Shown here piece after piece: positions 32,618-41,389 of a DNA stretch of 64,000 bases. Below the pieces are notes generated by a model, which did no database searches, was not told where the DNA came from, and saw nothing but the letters and a program-made list of their open reading frames with translations. A program made the position numbers and the translations under genes. Origin of the DNA: CBFDCQ01 sp965603355 (GTDB lineage Bacteria > Hydrogenedentota > CAZGCA01 > CBFDCQ01); assembly GCA_965603355.1 (NCBI GenBank), contig CBFDCQ010000002.1:57425-121424 (forward strand), in the 5' to 3' direction. The stretch's first letter is position 1, and each line of letters opens with the position of its first letter.

Positions 32618-33996
32618 ATAAAAAACCCTTTAAGGCGATCTGCCTCATTGACGGCGAACACTACCTGCCGGTGAACCAGGGCGGGATAGAGCACGTGAGG
32701 CGGGTCCGCGGTTATGATGTCGTCGCGGCGGTCTTCATAGGCGGCCATGAGAAAATCGGTACCGCCGAGGACCTGAAGAAGCTGGGTGTGCCCGTTATCA
32801 TCGATCCGGATCCTTTCAAAGGTATCGCACGCGCGCTGGATGAGTACGAGCCCGACGTAGTCGTGGATCTGAGCGATGACCCTGTGGTCCGTCCCGAGCA
32901 TCGATTCGAGTACGCTAACCTGATACTGGCCAGAAACGCTGTGTATGAGGGCGCGGACTTCCGGTTCGAGCCGCCGGAATACCTGGATATCCCTGAAAAA
33001 CCTTCCATCTCAGTGGTGGGCACGGCGAAACGGGTGGGCAAGACGGCTGTGGCAGCGTACATTGCAAGGCTCCTTGTCGAGAAAATGCCGGGGATCGAGC
33101 CGTTGATAGTAACGATGGGTCGCGGTGGCCCGCCTGAACCGGAGCTTATCCGTGGCGACGAGATCGCGCTCACCCCGGACATGCTCCTCCAATTCGCCCG
33201 CGAGGGAAAACATGCCGCAAGCGACCATTTCGAGGACGCTCTGATGAGTCGCGTGGCAACCATCGGCTGCAGGCGGTGCGGGGGGGGTTTTGCCGGGCAG
33301 GTATACTCCTCCGTCGTGCGCGAGGGCGCTCTGCTGGCCAACAGCATGCCGCAGAACCTGCTCATTTTCGAGGGCAGCGGCGCGTCGGTCCCGCCGATAC
33401 AGACCGACGCGTGGATCGTCACCGTGGGCGCCCATCAGGGTGTCGAGTATGTCGAGATGTACATGGGACCCTACCGCATCACGAAGTCCGAGCTCGCGAT
33501 CATGACGATGTGTGAGGAACCTATGGCCGATGACGCCCTGGTGGAGGCTGTCGAGCACAGTCTGAATAGGCTTAATCCCGACATGAAGGTGGTGCGCACC
33601 GTATTTCGTCCGAAACCGCTCGGCTCCTTGGAAAAGAAGAAGGTCGTGTTCGCCACCACGGCACCGCCCTCCATTGGGGATAAGCTGAGGACGTATCTTG
33701 AACAGGAACATGGCTGTTCCGTGGTAGGGGTATCGCATAACCTCTCGAAAAGGCCTCTTCTTCGGGATGAACTCGGCGGATTCTTTGAGGAACAGAAGCC
33801 TGATACGTTATTGACCGAGTTGAAAGCAGCCGCCGTTGATGTGGCGACGGCGATGGCGGTTGAACGCGGTATGGAGGTCGTGTACGCGGACAACGTGCCG
33901 GTTCAGGTGGGCGGCAATTTAGACCTTGAACCTGCCATACTCGAGGTGATAAGATCCGCTATAGAACGGTTCGAGGCCGGCGAGAAGACAGAGTGA
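32614..33996 (+). CDS. cpgS: Cyclic 2,3-diphosphoglycerate synthetase
   Basis: 460 residues from GTG 32614, overlapping the kinase stop by 4 bp (GTGA). The central P-loop-like VVGTAKRVGKTAVAAYIARL (about 132-151), the opening AICLIDGEHYLPV and the Cys-rich GCRRCGGGFAG (about 215-226) match the archaeal family that uses ATP to form the intramolecular phosphoanhydride of cyclic 2,3-diphosphoglycerate. In Methanothermus and relatives the product is a thermoprotectant and phosphate store. In a bacterium its role is unknown. The coupled 2-phosphoglycerate kinase gene makes a complete two-step pathway. No exporter, hydrolase or heat-shock gene is adjacent. A small Arg-rich secreted protein follows. 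Confidence 0.87.
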   Translation: MNKKPFKAICLIDGEHYLPVNQGGIEHVRRVRGYDVVAAVFIGGHEKIGTAEDLKKLGVPVIIDPDPFKGIARALDEYEPDVVVDLSDDPVVRPEHRFEYANLILARNAVYEGADFRFEPPEYLDIPEKPSISVVGTAKRVGKTAVAAYIARLLVEKMPGIEPLIVTMGRGGPPEPELIRGDEIALTPDMLLQFAREGKHAASDHFEDALMSRVATIGCRRCGGGFAGQVYSSVVREGALLANSMPQNLLIFEGSGASVPPIQTDAWIVTVGAHQGVEYVEMYMGPYRITKSELAIMTMCEEPMADDALVEAVEHSLNRLNPDMKVVRTVFRPKPLGSLEKKKVVFATTAPPSIGDKLRTYLEQEHGCSVVGVSHNLSKRPLLRDELGGFFEEQKPDTLLTELKAAAVDVATAMAVERGMEVVYADNVPVQVGGNLDLEPAILEVIRSAIERFEAGEKTE

Positions 33997-34033
33997 CGAA
34001 CGGGGAATGTTCCACCGTTTGGGGGATGTACTG

Positions 34034-34582
34034 ATGCATGACTGTAAAAAACGAGCCCTGACGCGTATGGCTTTGGCGGCGCTGTTCTGTGCGGTAAGCG
34101 CCTTGATTCCCAGAGCTTTGCTTGCCCAATTCATCCAGCGGATAGCAAGAGAGGAAAGGCTGCCTGCACGCCGCGAGGCGCAGGCGTTTCGTCAGGTAAC
34201 GCGGTCACAGGATTCCGCGTTCAGGCAAGCCGCGCGCAGAGACGAGCAACTCGGCAGAAGATCGGCCTGGAACCGCGAAACTCATTTCAGGAGCGAGCGG
34301 CGCCGCGCCCACCGGGAGAAGATCAGCCGCACGCGCGCCCAGGAGCAGGTCATAAGGACCGACAGGGCCAATTTCAATGTCGCGCAAACCAAACAACGCC
34401 AGGCGGTTCACCAGAACACGGCTAAGCAGCGTCGTGAGCAAACCCTCCGCATAAGCAGAGAGATACGCGAGACTAACATCGCGCGACAGAGGGCCAACAG
34501 ACAGCGCATAGAGGAAGTCAGAGACACGATACGCTCGGAGTTGCAGCAGATCCGACAGACTACCCGCCCCACATCGCGATGA
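34034..34582 (+). CDS. Second Arg/Gln-rich secreted protein
   Basis: 182 residues from ATG 34034 (GGGGG 8 nt upstream; an ATG at 34007 has its site too close). A signal peptide (MALAALFCAVSALIPRALLA) is followed by a highly charged helical chain rich in Arg, Gln and Glu (for example RREAQAFRQVTRSQ, KISRTRAQEQVIRTDRANF), probably a long single helix or coiled coil. It has no cysteine after the signal region and no domain I recognise. Its composition resembles the other Arg-rich secreted protein at 29212-29745, without clear sequence similarity. It lies 37 bp after cpgS on the same strand and may be its third cistron. Confidence 0.6.
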   Translation: MHDCKKRALTRMALAALFCAVSALIPRALLAQFIQRIAREERLPARREAQAFRQVTRSQDSAFRQAARRDEQLGRRSAWNRETHFRSERRRAHREKISRTRAQEQVIRTDRANFNVAQTKQRQAVHQNTAKQRREQTLRISREIRETNIARQRANRQRIEEVRDTIRSELQQIRQTTRPTSR

Positions 34583-34654
34583 TCGAACGGTGACAAGCCT
34601 GCGAGCGAAGACCGTCTCGCGCGTTGCCCACAGCCGCAGTTCCTTGCAGCTCTG

Positions 34655-35191
34655 TCATCCGCAGGCCGTGCGATCTCCTTCGCTGAGCAGCTGCGCTCTG
34701 CTCGACACTAGAGCACATATCTCCTTATCCGAAATCCAGACAGTGCTGCGTACTTCCGGCCAGGAATGTTCCAATATGCACCAGCGAGATCTCTTCCGAA
34801 CGCTGTTTATGTGAGCATAGGGTATGAACCCTTTAACAAAGCCAAAAATCCTGAAACCCAGACCGGATGAGAATGGATACCACTTGAAGCCACCGTACAT
34901 CAAAGAGATCCTGCCTTCACTAGAACGTCGCGAGCATAGCGGGGACTCGTCCGGCCACGGAGTCCTCTTGAAAGCGCCGAATACACTGTATCTGAGAGGG
35001 AATCCTAGCAGATTCAAGCAGAGGAGTATCGCAGGAATGACCAACAGTTCCCGGTAAGTGAAGGATGGTTCCAGCCGGTCTGTGAACAGCTCGTATAACC
35101 CGTAGCCGTTCCAGAAGAGCAAGACGGCAAGGCAGTAGCATCGGAAGAAGAGGTAAGACCACCTCGGTTTTCTAAGGTTCTGAGGTTGCAT
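34655..35191 (-). CDS. Two-span membrane protein with PH-like domain (hypothetical)
   Basis: 178 residues. Two hydrophobic segments occupy about 13-33 (LFFRCYCLAVLLFWNGYGLY) and 46-66 (LLVIPAILLCLNLLGFPLRY). They are followed by a beta-rich C-terminal part (GGFKWYPFSSGLGFRIFGFV, then IPYAHINSVRKRS, about 95-135) that looks like the bacterial PH-like (DUF304-type) domains often attached to such membrane pairs. That comparison is tentative. It lies 23 bp after the zinc-finger membrane protein gene and probably shares the thrS transcript. The function is unknown. Confidence 0.6.
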   Translation of the reverse strand: MQPQNLRKPRWSYLFFRCYCLAVLLFWNGYGLYELFTDRLEPSFTYRELLVIPAILLCLNLLGFPLRYSVFGAFKRTPWPDESPLCSRRSSEGRISLMYGGFKWYPFSSGLGFRIFGFVKGFIPYAHINSVRKRSRWCILEHSWPEVRSTVWISDKEICALVSSRAQLLSEGDRTACG

Positions 35192-35214
35192 CAGCTATGC
35201 TGCTGCTATTAGCG

Positions 35215-35553
35215 TCACGTCCTGCGGATTATTCTGAGCACGAAGTCCCGGAGATCGCCGAAATTCCTGACGTCAAACCTGAACCTCAACACGAACAGGA
35301 CAACGCCCAGTATAACGATGAATATGACCCACCTGAGGATGCGAAAAAGCGACCGCGGTCTCCGGACGTCCATGGGCAGATCCTTAGCCCGGTCCATGAA
35401 CGCCTGCATCTGCGCGCGGCACACCTCGCTGCAATAAATGCCCCCCTCAGGAGGGACCACCTTGCACTGGTCGCAGAGCGGGATGTTGCACCGCTTACAC
35501 CGGCAGGTTGCCTCTACGTATGGATGGTTGCGGCAATGAGATACTGTAGACAT
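35215..35553 (-). CDS. B-box-like zinc-finger membrane protein
   Basis: 112 residues. The N-terminal cysteine/histidine array C-x2-H...C-x-C-x2-C...C-x2-C...C (CRNHPYVEATCRCKRC, LCDQCKVV, YCSEVCRAQ; about 7-45) is a B-box or rubredoxin-like zinc finger. One membrane segment follows (ILRWVIFIVILGVVLFVLRF, about 70-90). This finger-plus-single-span arrangement is common in small bacterial proteins of unknown role. It is located 27 bp after thrS on the same strand. Confidence 0.75.
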   Translation of the reverse strand: MSTVSHCRNHPYVEATCRCKRCNIPLCDQCKVVPPEGGIYCSEVCRAQMQAFMDRAKDLPMDVRRPRSLFRILRWVIFIVILGVVLFVLRFRFDVRNFGDLRDFVLRIIRRT

Positions 35554-35580
35554 GGGATCAACTAGGCCTCATTTTTGACA

Positions 35581-37500
35581 TCATTCGATTGTCTTCGACG
35601 CTACTTCCTCGGATATTAGCGCGAGGAACTCATCCAGTTTCATTTGTCCCAGATCGCCTTTACGGCGATGCCTGACCGCCACGGCGCCTGATTCGACCTC
35701 TTTTCGCCCGACCACAAGCATGTAAGGCACCTGCTGCACCTGAGCCTCACGTATCTTGTACCCGATCTTGTCGTCGCGCGCATCGGTTTCCACCCGAAAA
35801 CCGGCAGCCTTAAGCTCCGACTCGACGCTGGAGGCGTACTCGAGCTGCGCCTCGGATATCGGCAGTACAGCCACCTGCACCGGTGCGAGCCACGTCGGGA
35901 ACGCACCACCGTAATGTTCTACCAGGCCGCCGATAAACCGTTCCATAGAACCCAGCACGGTGCGGTGCACAATCACGGTCTCATGCTCGTGCCCGTCCTT
36001 CCCGACGTACGCTACGTCAAACCGTTTCGGCAGGTTGAGGTCAACCTGTATGGTGGGTCCCTGCCATCCGCGGCCGAGCGCATCGACAAGTTTCAGGTCG
36101 ATCTTCGGCGCGTAAAACACGCCGCCGCCCTCTTCCACATCGTACTCGAGACTTCGACTTTCAAGAGCTGAACGCAACGCTTCCGTCGAACGTTCCCATT
36201 CTTCGTCCGTCCCCAGCGATTTTTCCGGGCGCGTCGCCAGCGACAACTGGTACTCGTACCCGAACGCATCCATCATGTACCCGGCGAGGTCGAGCACGCC
36301 GGCCACCTCGTCCGCAAGCTGTTCCGGCGTGCAGAAAATGTGCGAATCGTCCTGCGTAAATCCCCGCACCCGAAGCATGCCGTGCAATGTGCCCCTTCGT
36401 TCGAAGCGATACACGGTTCCAAGTTCGCACAGCCTGTAGGGCAGCTCGCGATAGGAACGTTTCTTGGTCTGGTAAATCTTGATATGCGCCGGACAGTTCA
36501 TCGGTTTGAGCCGGTACCGCTGCCCTTCAATCTCGATCGGCGCGTACATGCTCTCCGCGTAGTTCTCCAGGTGACCGCTCCGCTCGTAGACCCGCTCGTT
36601 GGCGATATGAGGGCTGTAGATGAGCTGATATCCGCGTTTGTAATGCTCGTCGATCCAGAACTGTTCGATGACCTGTCGAATCCGCGCCCCTTTCGGATGC
36701 CAGAGCACGAGACCGGCTCCGATTTCCGGGTCGAAGGAGTACAGGTCAAGAACTTTCCCGAGCCGGCGATGGTCGCGTTTCTCGGCAAGCTCCAACAGTT
36801 CCAGGTACTGTTCGAGACTCTCCCCTGTCGGGAAAGCCGTACCGTATATCCGCTGGAGCATACGGTTCCGCTCATCGCCTCGCCAGTAGGCGCCCGCGAC
36901 GCTCAACAGCTTGAACGCCTTGATCATGCCGGTGCTCGGCAAATGCGGACCGCGGCACAGGTCAACGAAATCGTCATGGCGGTATACCGATACGATCTCG
37001 TCCGGTATGTCATCCAGGAGTTCCAGCTTGTATTTCTCGCCCATATCGTCGAACATCCGCCGTGCCTCATCCATCGGGACTTCTTCTCGTTTGAACGGCA
37101 CGTCGGCGGCGATGATCTCCGATATTGCCCTCTCAAACTGCTCCATATCTTCCGGGGTAAACGGTTCATCAACGTCAAAATCGTAGTAGAAACCGCCCTC
37201 AATCGCCGGACCGATCGCCAGCGTCGCTTCCGGACGCAGCTTCTTCACTGCGCTGGCGAGCACGTGCGACGCGCTGTGACGGAACACCTCCCTACCCTCA
37301 TCCGTATCGAACGTCACCGCGCTTACCGAGGCATCTTTCTCTACCTTCGCCGACAGGTCGACGACTTCGCCGTCAATCCTGGCCGCAACAATCGCTCCCT
37401 CAGCGTCGTCGCCGGCCTCGCGAAGCACCTCGCCCGCAGTTACGCCCGCGGGACATCTTCTTGTCGAACCGTCTGGCAATGTGACTGTAATCTGTGCCAT
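35581..37500 (-). CDS. thrS: Threonyl-tRNA synthetase
   Basis: 639 residues, the usual bacterial length. A TGS domain occupies 1-62 and an editing domain about 70-225, with HSASHVLASAVKKL and its zinc-type histidines and VDLCRGPHLPSTG. The class II catalytic core contains RLKPMNCPAHIKIY (zinc Cys), RGTLHGMLRVRGFTQDD and VIVHRTVLGSMERF. The C-terminal anticodon-binding domain begins near 545 (PVQVAVLPISE). It charges tRNA-Thr and edits serine. I found no convincing T-box leader upstream. Two small membrane-protein genes follow at 27 and 23 bp. Confidence 0.97.
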   Translation of the reverse strand: MAQITVTLPDGSTRRCPAGVTAGEVLREAGDDAEGAIVAARIDGEVVDLSAKVEKDASVSAVTFDTDEGREVFRHSASHVLASAVKKLRPEATLAIGPAIEGGFYYDFDVDEPFTPEDMEQFERAISEIIAADVPFKREEVPMDEARRMFDDMGEKYKLELLDDIPDEIVSVYRHDDFVDLCRGPHLPSTGMIKAFKLLSVAGAYWRGDERNRMLQRIYGTAFPTGESLEQYLELLELAEKRDHRRLGKVLDLYSFDPEIGAGLVLWHPKGARIRQVIEQFWIDEHYKRGYQLIYSPHIANERVYERSGHLENYAESMYAPIEIEGQRYRLKPMNCPAHIKIYQTKKRSYRELPYRLCELGTVYRFERRGTLHGMLRVRGFTQDDSHIFCTPEQLADEVAGVLDLAGYMMDAFGYEYQLSLATRPEKSLGTDEEWERSTEALRSALESRSLEYDVEEGGGVFYAPKIDLKLVDALGRGWQGPTIQVDLNLPKRFDVAYVGKDGHEHETVIVHRTVLGSMERFIGGLVEHYGGAFPTWLAPVQVAVLPISEAQLEYASSVESELKAAGFRVETDARDDKIGYKIREAQVQQVPYMLVVGRKEVESGAVAVRHRRKGDLGQMKLDEFLALISEEVASKTIE

Positions 37501-38083
37501 TTCCCTATCTTAAGCTCTCTTTTTGCCGGACATCCCCGATACAACCCGTCTTGAATGAACCACTTGCGCAGACACACGCATCCTTCTTCCGCGCGGTAAG
37601 TCTACCACGGCGCGGTTCGTGAGTCAAGCAGCGCGCGCGCCAAGCTCACGTATCCCCAGTTCTGCAATACCCCCGAACAGCAGCGCGATCGGGCCGTTCT
37701 GGCGCCTCATTGTTGCTGCGTTGGGCAATCCTCGTCTTCTGTAATGGTGGGGCAGACATTCCTGTCTGCCACGTAGGGGCGGGTCTCAGACCCGCCCGTA
37801 GCTCACAAGAGATCCGTTTCTCTCAATGCAGACGCCCCACCGGGGCGTCTCTACGACCGACGGAACCTCCGGAGAAGTGGACGCTGTGACCTTGAGAAGT
37901 GATGTTGTTCGGAGACTGGGGATAAGCGACCGCGCCAAGAGGTTATGGTAGACTGACTCCTCTTAGGTGGGTCGGGCGGCGCGCCTGCCTTAAAAGGCAG
38001 TCGAACGACCGGGAGGAGACCTGTGCAGGGTTCTGAAGTGCGGAAGACAAGACCGGCTCTTCGCGGCAGCGACCGTGCCTCAG
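37501..38083. other. 583-bp divergent-to-convergent spacer with palindromic repeats
   Basis: No gene is visible. The middle part (37751-37850) contains three perfect hairpin-forming palindromes of the repeat family described under findings. The part nearest the sigma-factor fusion gene (37850-38083) shows neither a gene nor clear promoter signals. Confidence 0.5.
37751..37850. repeat. Cluster of three short GC-rich palindromic repeats
   Basis: GGCAGACA-TTCC-TGTCTGCC (37751-37770), GGGCGGGTCT-C-AGACCCGCCC (37777-37797) and AGACGCCCC-ACC-GGGGCGTCT (37830-37850) are perfect inverted repeats with 8-10 bp arms. They fold into stable hairpins but lack U-tracts. Related palindromes occur at 41236, 43727 and 63946, always between genes. 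They look like REP-type or miniature mobile elements. Confidence 0.7.
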
Positions 38084-41038
38084 CTATTCCTCAGGCACCC
38101 CGATCTCAATATCGACACGCGCAGTCTCGCCCTCCTCGAGTTCAACCGAAGCCGATCCGACCTCATGACCCGTAGTCTGTGACCACATGCCCTCCGAATG
38201 CGTGCCGATAGCTATCGTCTGCTGTATCGAGACCGACAGCTCGTAAGAGCCTGCAGCAAGCGCTTCTATACGATAAAAGCCTGTGGCGTCGGCCGAAGAT
38301 GTTCCCGCTAGGCCCGTTGGCCCCGACTCTGTGATGGAACTCGCAGTAATCCCGGCACTGGTGTCAAACACTGGTTCGCCGTCCTGGGTCAAGTATCCCT
38401 CGACCACACCGGTTCCCGTGTGGAACTCAAAATCGTGCTCCGTGGTGTCACCCTGTTCAAGCACGAGGTTTGCCCACTGTATCGACCCCGTCTGCTCCGT
38501 ACCACTGGTCAAGACAGCGCCGATGTTATAAGCGCCGGGCGCGAGGCCCGTCAGCTCATAGTGGCCGTTTGCATCGCTGGTGGTATTCTGTCGATGCGCG
38601 TCGTCGGGCCCAAGCGCACGCACCATAACGTATGTACCGGAACGCGCGGTCCCGTCCACGAAGACGTACCCCCGAATGGAGCCGCCCGATGAAAGCTGTA
38701 TCGTCACCTCCGTCACGTCGCCCTCGGAAACGTTCACAGGCACCGACGTGTATGCATACTCGGGATGCCTAACCTTGACAGTCCGTTGACCGACTGTAAG
38801 GTCCTGGAGTTCGAACGCTCCGCCAGCATCCGTCACGGCAGTCGCCGTATGTGTCTCACGCCATCCGTCGGCGATCTCGATCACATGAACCTCTGCCCCT
38901 TGAACCGGACTCGAATCCGCCTCAGCGAGCACGACGCCGCGTACAGCACCTGAACCGGAGAGCAGGAACTCGATGCCCTCAGTCACGCTTCCGCTTTCCA
39001 CCACGATATCCGAGACTTCCTGCCCGGAATACCCTGTCGCGGACGCCATCAGTCTCGCGATCCCCGGTCGTACGTTCTCTATCGTGAACTCCCCTGTGTC
39101 CGAACTGAAACTATGCGACTTTTCATCTTCGAACCGAACACCGTCAACGTTCTCGAAACTTGTCGTGAGTCTGACAATAAACTCCGGTATGGGTTGAAGC
39201 GTTGCCGCGGCCAATACCACGCCACTGATACCTCCATGGCGAGGCAAGACAACATCCGCGTCTATCGTGCCTGCTGGAATGCCGGTCAGAAACGCGGGCG
39301 AATAGTCCTCATGCTCAAAACGGATCATCTGTGCGCTCCCGCTCACCCCTTCAAGGCTATAGTGACCCAAGCGGTCCGTCTTGGCCGAGAGTGACCCGGT
39401 CCATACTTGACCCATAACATCCACCCCTGGTATCCCCATGCCGTACTCGTCCAGCGCAAAACCCTCTATGAATCCCTCGCCGCCTCCGACGACGACCTCC
39501 ACACCCGTAATGCTCTCGCCAGCCGCAACCGTCAGCGGCTCGTTCAACGCTCTCTTGCTGCGAGCACCATCGGAAACAAGGAACGTGTACGCACCGGGTG
39601 CAACGTCGGCTATCTCAAACTCGCCTCTCTTGTTCGCCTCGCCTGAAGCGACGCTCGAGAACCCCGCCTGCAGCATGACCGTCGCATTCGGGACGAAGGC
39701 TCCATCAGTAGTGACAACGTATCCGGCGACGAGCGCTCCAGTGTCGAGAACGAAATTCACTCCCTCAACATCTCCTTTCCCTGGCACGGGCATCGGCTTG
39801 GAGGTTAGCCTGCCATACCCACTGACAGAGGCAGTGACGCGGCAGATAGTGTTGCGCTTGACCTCGGTTATCCGGTAATGCCCATCCTCGTCAGAGGTAG
39901 CGCTTCCGGAGGTGCCGCGGCCGGTGACCTTTAGTTCCGCTTCAGCGATAGGGTTCATAGCACTGTCCGTAACGCGCCCCGATATCGAGGCATTAAGGCC
40001 CGTACCCGGATCTGGCTGGTCGTCCCGTTCGCCATCCGTGGCAGCGCTCGGTTCGTCGGTGTCCGACACATCCCCTGCTCCCGCCGCTGAGGCTTCCCGC
40101 GACGTTGCCTCGCCCGACCCAGCTCCCACTCGCGGCGTCGGCCAATCACCGGTTGCCGGCACGCCTGCTGAATCGCGCCCTGCAGAAACGGATTCTGGGA
40201 TTTCGTCTGGCCCGGCAGGCCGCCGGTTTTCCCGAGTCAAGTAAAGCCCGCCCGCGATGAAAACGAGCACCGCACATATCGTAGCGACTGTTCCTGTAGT
40301 CTTGTTGATTCCCATGACAATCCCTCCTGCTTTCGCTATAATCCCGGTGATGTGGAGTATGGGTGCAGAAGGTAGAACGGAGGCTACCGGCGCGATTTTC
40401 GCAAAGGACGCACCCAAGGGCAACGCCGCGAGGACCTTGCTCGACATCCCGCGCTTCTTTGCGGCGTCCACAAGACCTGTCTCGACGTACGCGGCCATCC
40501 GGTCTCTCAACCGCCTCCTCGCTCTTTCGAGGCGCTTCCGCATCGCAGCAGGAGAGATGCCGAGCGCTCTTGCCGCCTCATCGGTCGATTTGTCCTCGAA
40601 ATAGTAGAGGATGATGGACTCGCGGTCGCGCACGGGGAGGCCTTTTAGAGCCTCATCGATCAAATGGCGCATCTCCATCTGTTCCACCTTTTCCGCAGCT
40701 CCCGGAGCCTGCGCGTATCCGAGCCGTTCACGCAACGTGACCGAATCTGCGTGCAGTCTCTCCCGGTAGGCCTGCGATTTGCGCCAATTCCGCGACAGGT
40801 TCCTCGTAATGGTGCTTAACCATACGCCGAATCTGCCCGGCTGACGCAAGGTGGCGAGGTTCTCGAAACCCAGCAGGAAAGCATCCTGAGCGATATCCTG
40901 AGACGCCGTGTAGTTCCCGACCCGGCTATAGGCGATGGCAAGCACGAGCCCGCCGTACATGTCGACCAAGCGTCCGTACGATTCTCGGTCGCCGCCCTGC
41001 GCCCTCTTTACCAGATCAAGTTCCCGATTCGCGTCCAT
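38084..41038 (-). CDS. Membrane-tethered ECF sigma factor with carboxypeptidase-regulatory-like exodomains
   Basis: About 984 residues from ATG 41038 (GGAGG 6 nt upstream). The cytoplasmic N-terminus is an ECF sigma-70: region 2 (ELDLVKRAQGGDRESYGRLV ... ASQDIAQDAFLLGFENL, about 4-85) and region 4 (LKGLPVRDRESIILYYFEDK ... SPAAMRKRLERARRRL, about 125-185). A membrane segment follows at about 245-268 (TVATICAVLVFIAGGLYL), then a Ser/Gly/Glu-rich linker. At least seven carboxypeptidase-regulatory-like beta modules (for example ISGRVTDSAMNPIAEAELKV) extend to the C-terminus outside the membrane. It could act as sigma factor and surface sensor in one chain. Similar fusions occur in PVC-type genomes. 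No separate anti-sigma gene is adjacent. Confidence 0.88.
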   Translation of the reverse strand: MDANRELDLVKRAQGGDRESYGRLVDMYGGLVLAIAYSRVGNYTASQDIAQDAFLLGFENLATLRQPGRFGVWLSTITRNLSRNWRKSQAYRERLHADSVTLRERLGYAQAPGAAEKVEQMEMRHLIDEALKGLPVRDRESIILYYFEDKSTDEAARALGISPAAMRKRLERARRRLRDRMAAYVETGLVDAAKKRGMSSKVLAALPLGASFAKIAPVASVLPSAPILHITGIIAKAGGIVMGINKTTGTVATICAVLVFIAGGLYLTRENRRPAGPDEIPESVSAGRDSAGVPATGDWPTPRVGAGSGEATSREASAAGAGDVSDTDEPSAATDGERDDQPDPGTGLNASISGRVTDSAMNPIAEAELKVTGRGTSGSATSDEDGHYRITEVKRNTICRVTASVSGYGRLTSKPMPVPGKGDVEGVNFVLDTGALVAGYVVTTDGAFVPNATVMLQAGFSSVASGEANKRGEFEIADVAPGAYTFLVSDGARSKRALNEPLTVAAGESITGVEVVVGGGEGFIEGFALDEYGMGIPGVDVMGQVWTGSLSAKTDRLGHYSLEGVSGSAQMIRFEHEDYSPAFLTGIPAGTIDADVVLPRHGGISGVVLAAATLQPIPEFIVRLTTSFENVDGVRFEDEKSHSFSSDTGEFTIENVRPGIARLMASATGYSGQEVSDIVVESGSVTEGIEFLLSGSGAVRGVVLAEADSSPVQGAEVHVIEIADGWRETHTATAVTDAGGAFELQDLTVGQRTVKVRHPEYAYTSVPVNVSEGDVTEVTIQLSSGGSIRGYVFVDGTARSGTYVMVRALGPDDAHRQNTTSDANGHYELTGLAPGAYNIGAVLTSGTEQTGSIQWANLVLEQGDTTEHDFEFHTGTGVVEGYLTQDGEPVFDTSAGITASSITESGPTGLAGTSSADATGFYRIEALAAGSYELSVSIQQTIAIGTHSEGMWSQTTGHEVGSASVELEEGETARVDIEIGVPEE

Positions 41039-41184
41039 CATACCCTCCACCACCATGATACACCCAACTCCACCAGTTTCCAACCTTCCCGCTAACATAG
41101 ACAACTGACGCGACAAATTGTGACAGCCTTGGTGTTGCAGGGCTCTCCGCCAGTGCGCGGCTCAACCTGTCCTACCACCGCTGT

Positions 41185-41254
41185 GTCATTCTGAGCGCAG
41201 CGAAGAACCTCACCAAGTATCGTGAAGCGAGCAGCGCCGGGCAAGATGCCCGGC
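41185..41254. repeat. Interspersed repeat fragment plus GC palindrome
   Basis: Within the 273-bp gap before kdsA, gtcattctgagcgcagcgaa (from 41185) matches the widespread intergenic repeat beginning GTCATTCTGAGCG...GCGAAGAA found in many bacterial genomes. It is followed by the perfect palindrome GCCGGGCA-AGA-TGCCCGGC (41236-41254). The window also ends in the related motif cgtcattgcgagcgacc. Confidence 0.6.
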
Positions 41255-41389
41255 CTACCTCAACTACTTGAAGGCGATGCAGCTTGAGATTCCAAGCGCA
41301 AGAGTGTGGTTTTCTTTACGATTTCATGATAAAATCAACGGTGGTGGGACTTACCAGAATGGAATCGCATAAGGGGGTGTCGGAATAAA

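Noticed and set aside
36340..37554. 404-codon open frame on the plus strand across thrS
   Set aside because: It is the antisense shadow of thrS, whose motifs and length are clear on the minus strand; its translation is low in hydrophobic core residues and matches nothing.
37501..37620. T-box or other riboswitch upstream of thrS
   Set aside because: No T-box core sequence (such as the conserved GGGTGGNACCGCG-like antiterminator motif) or terminator pair is visible.
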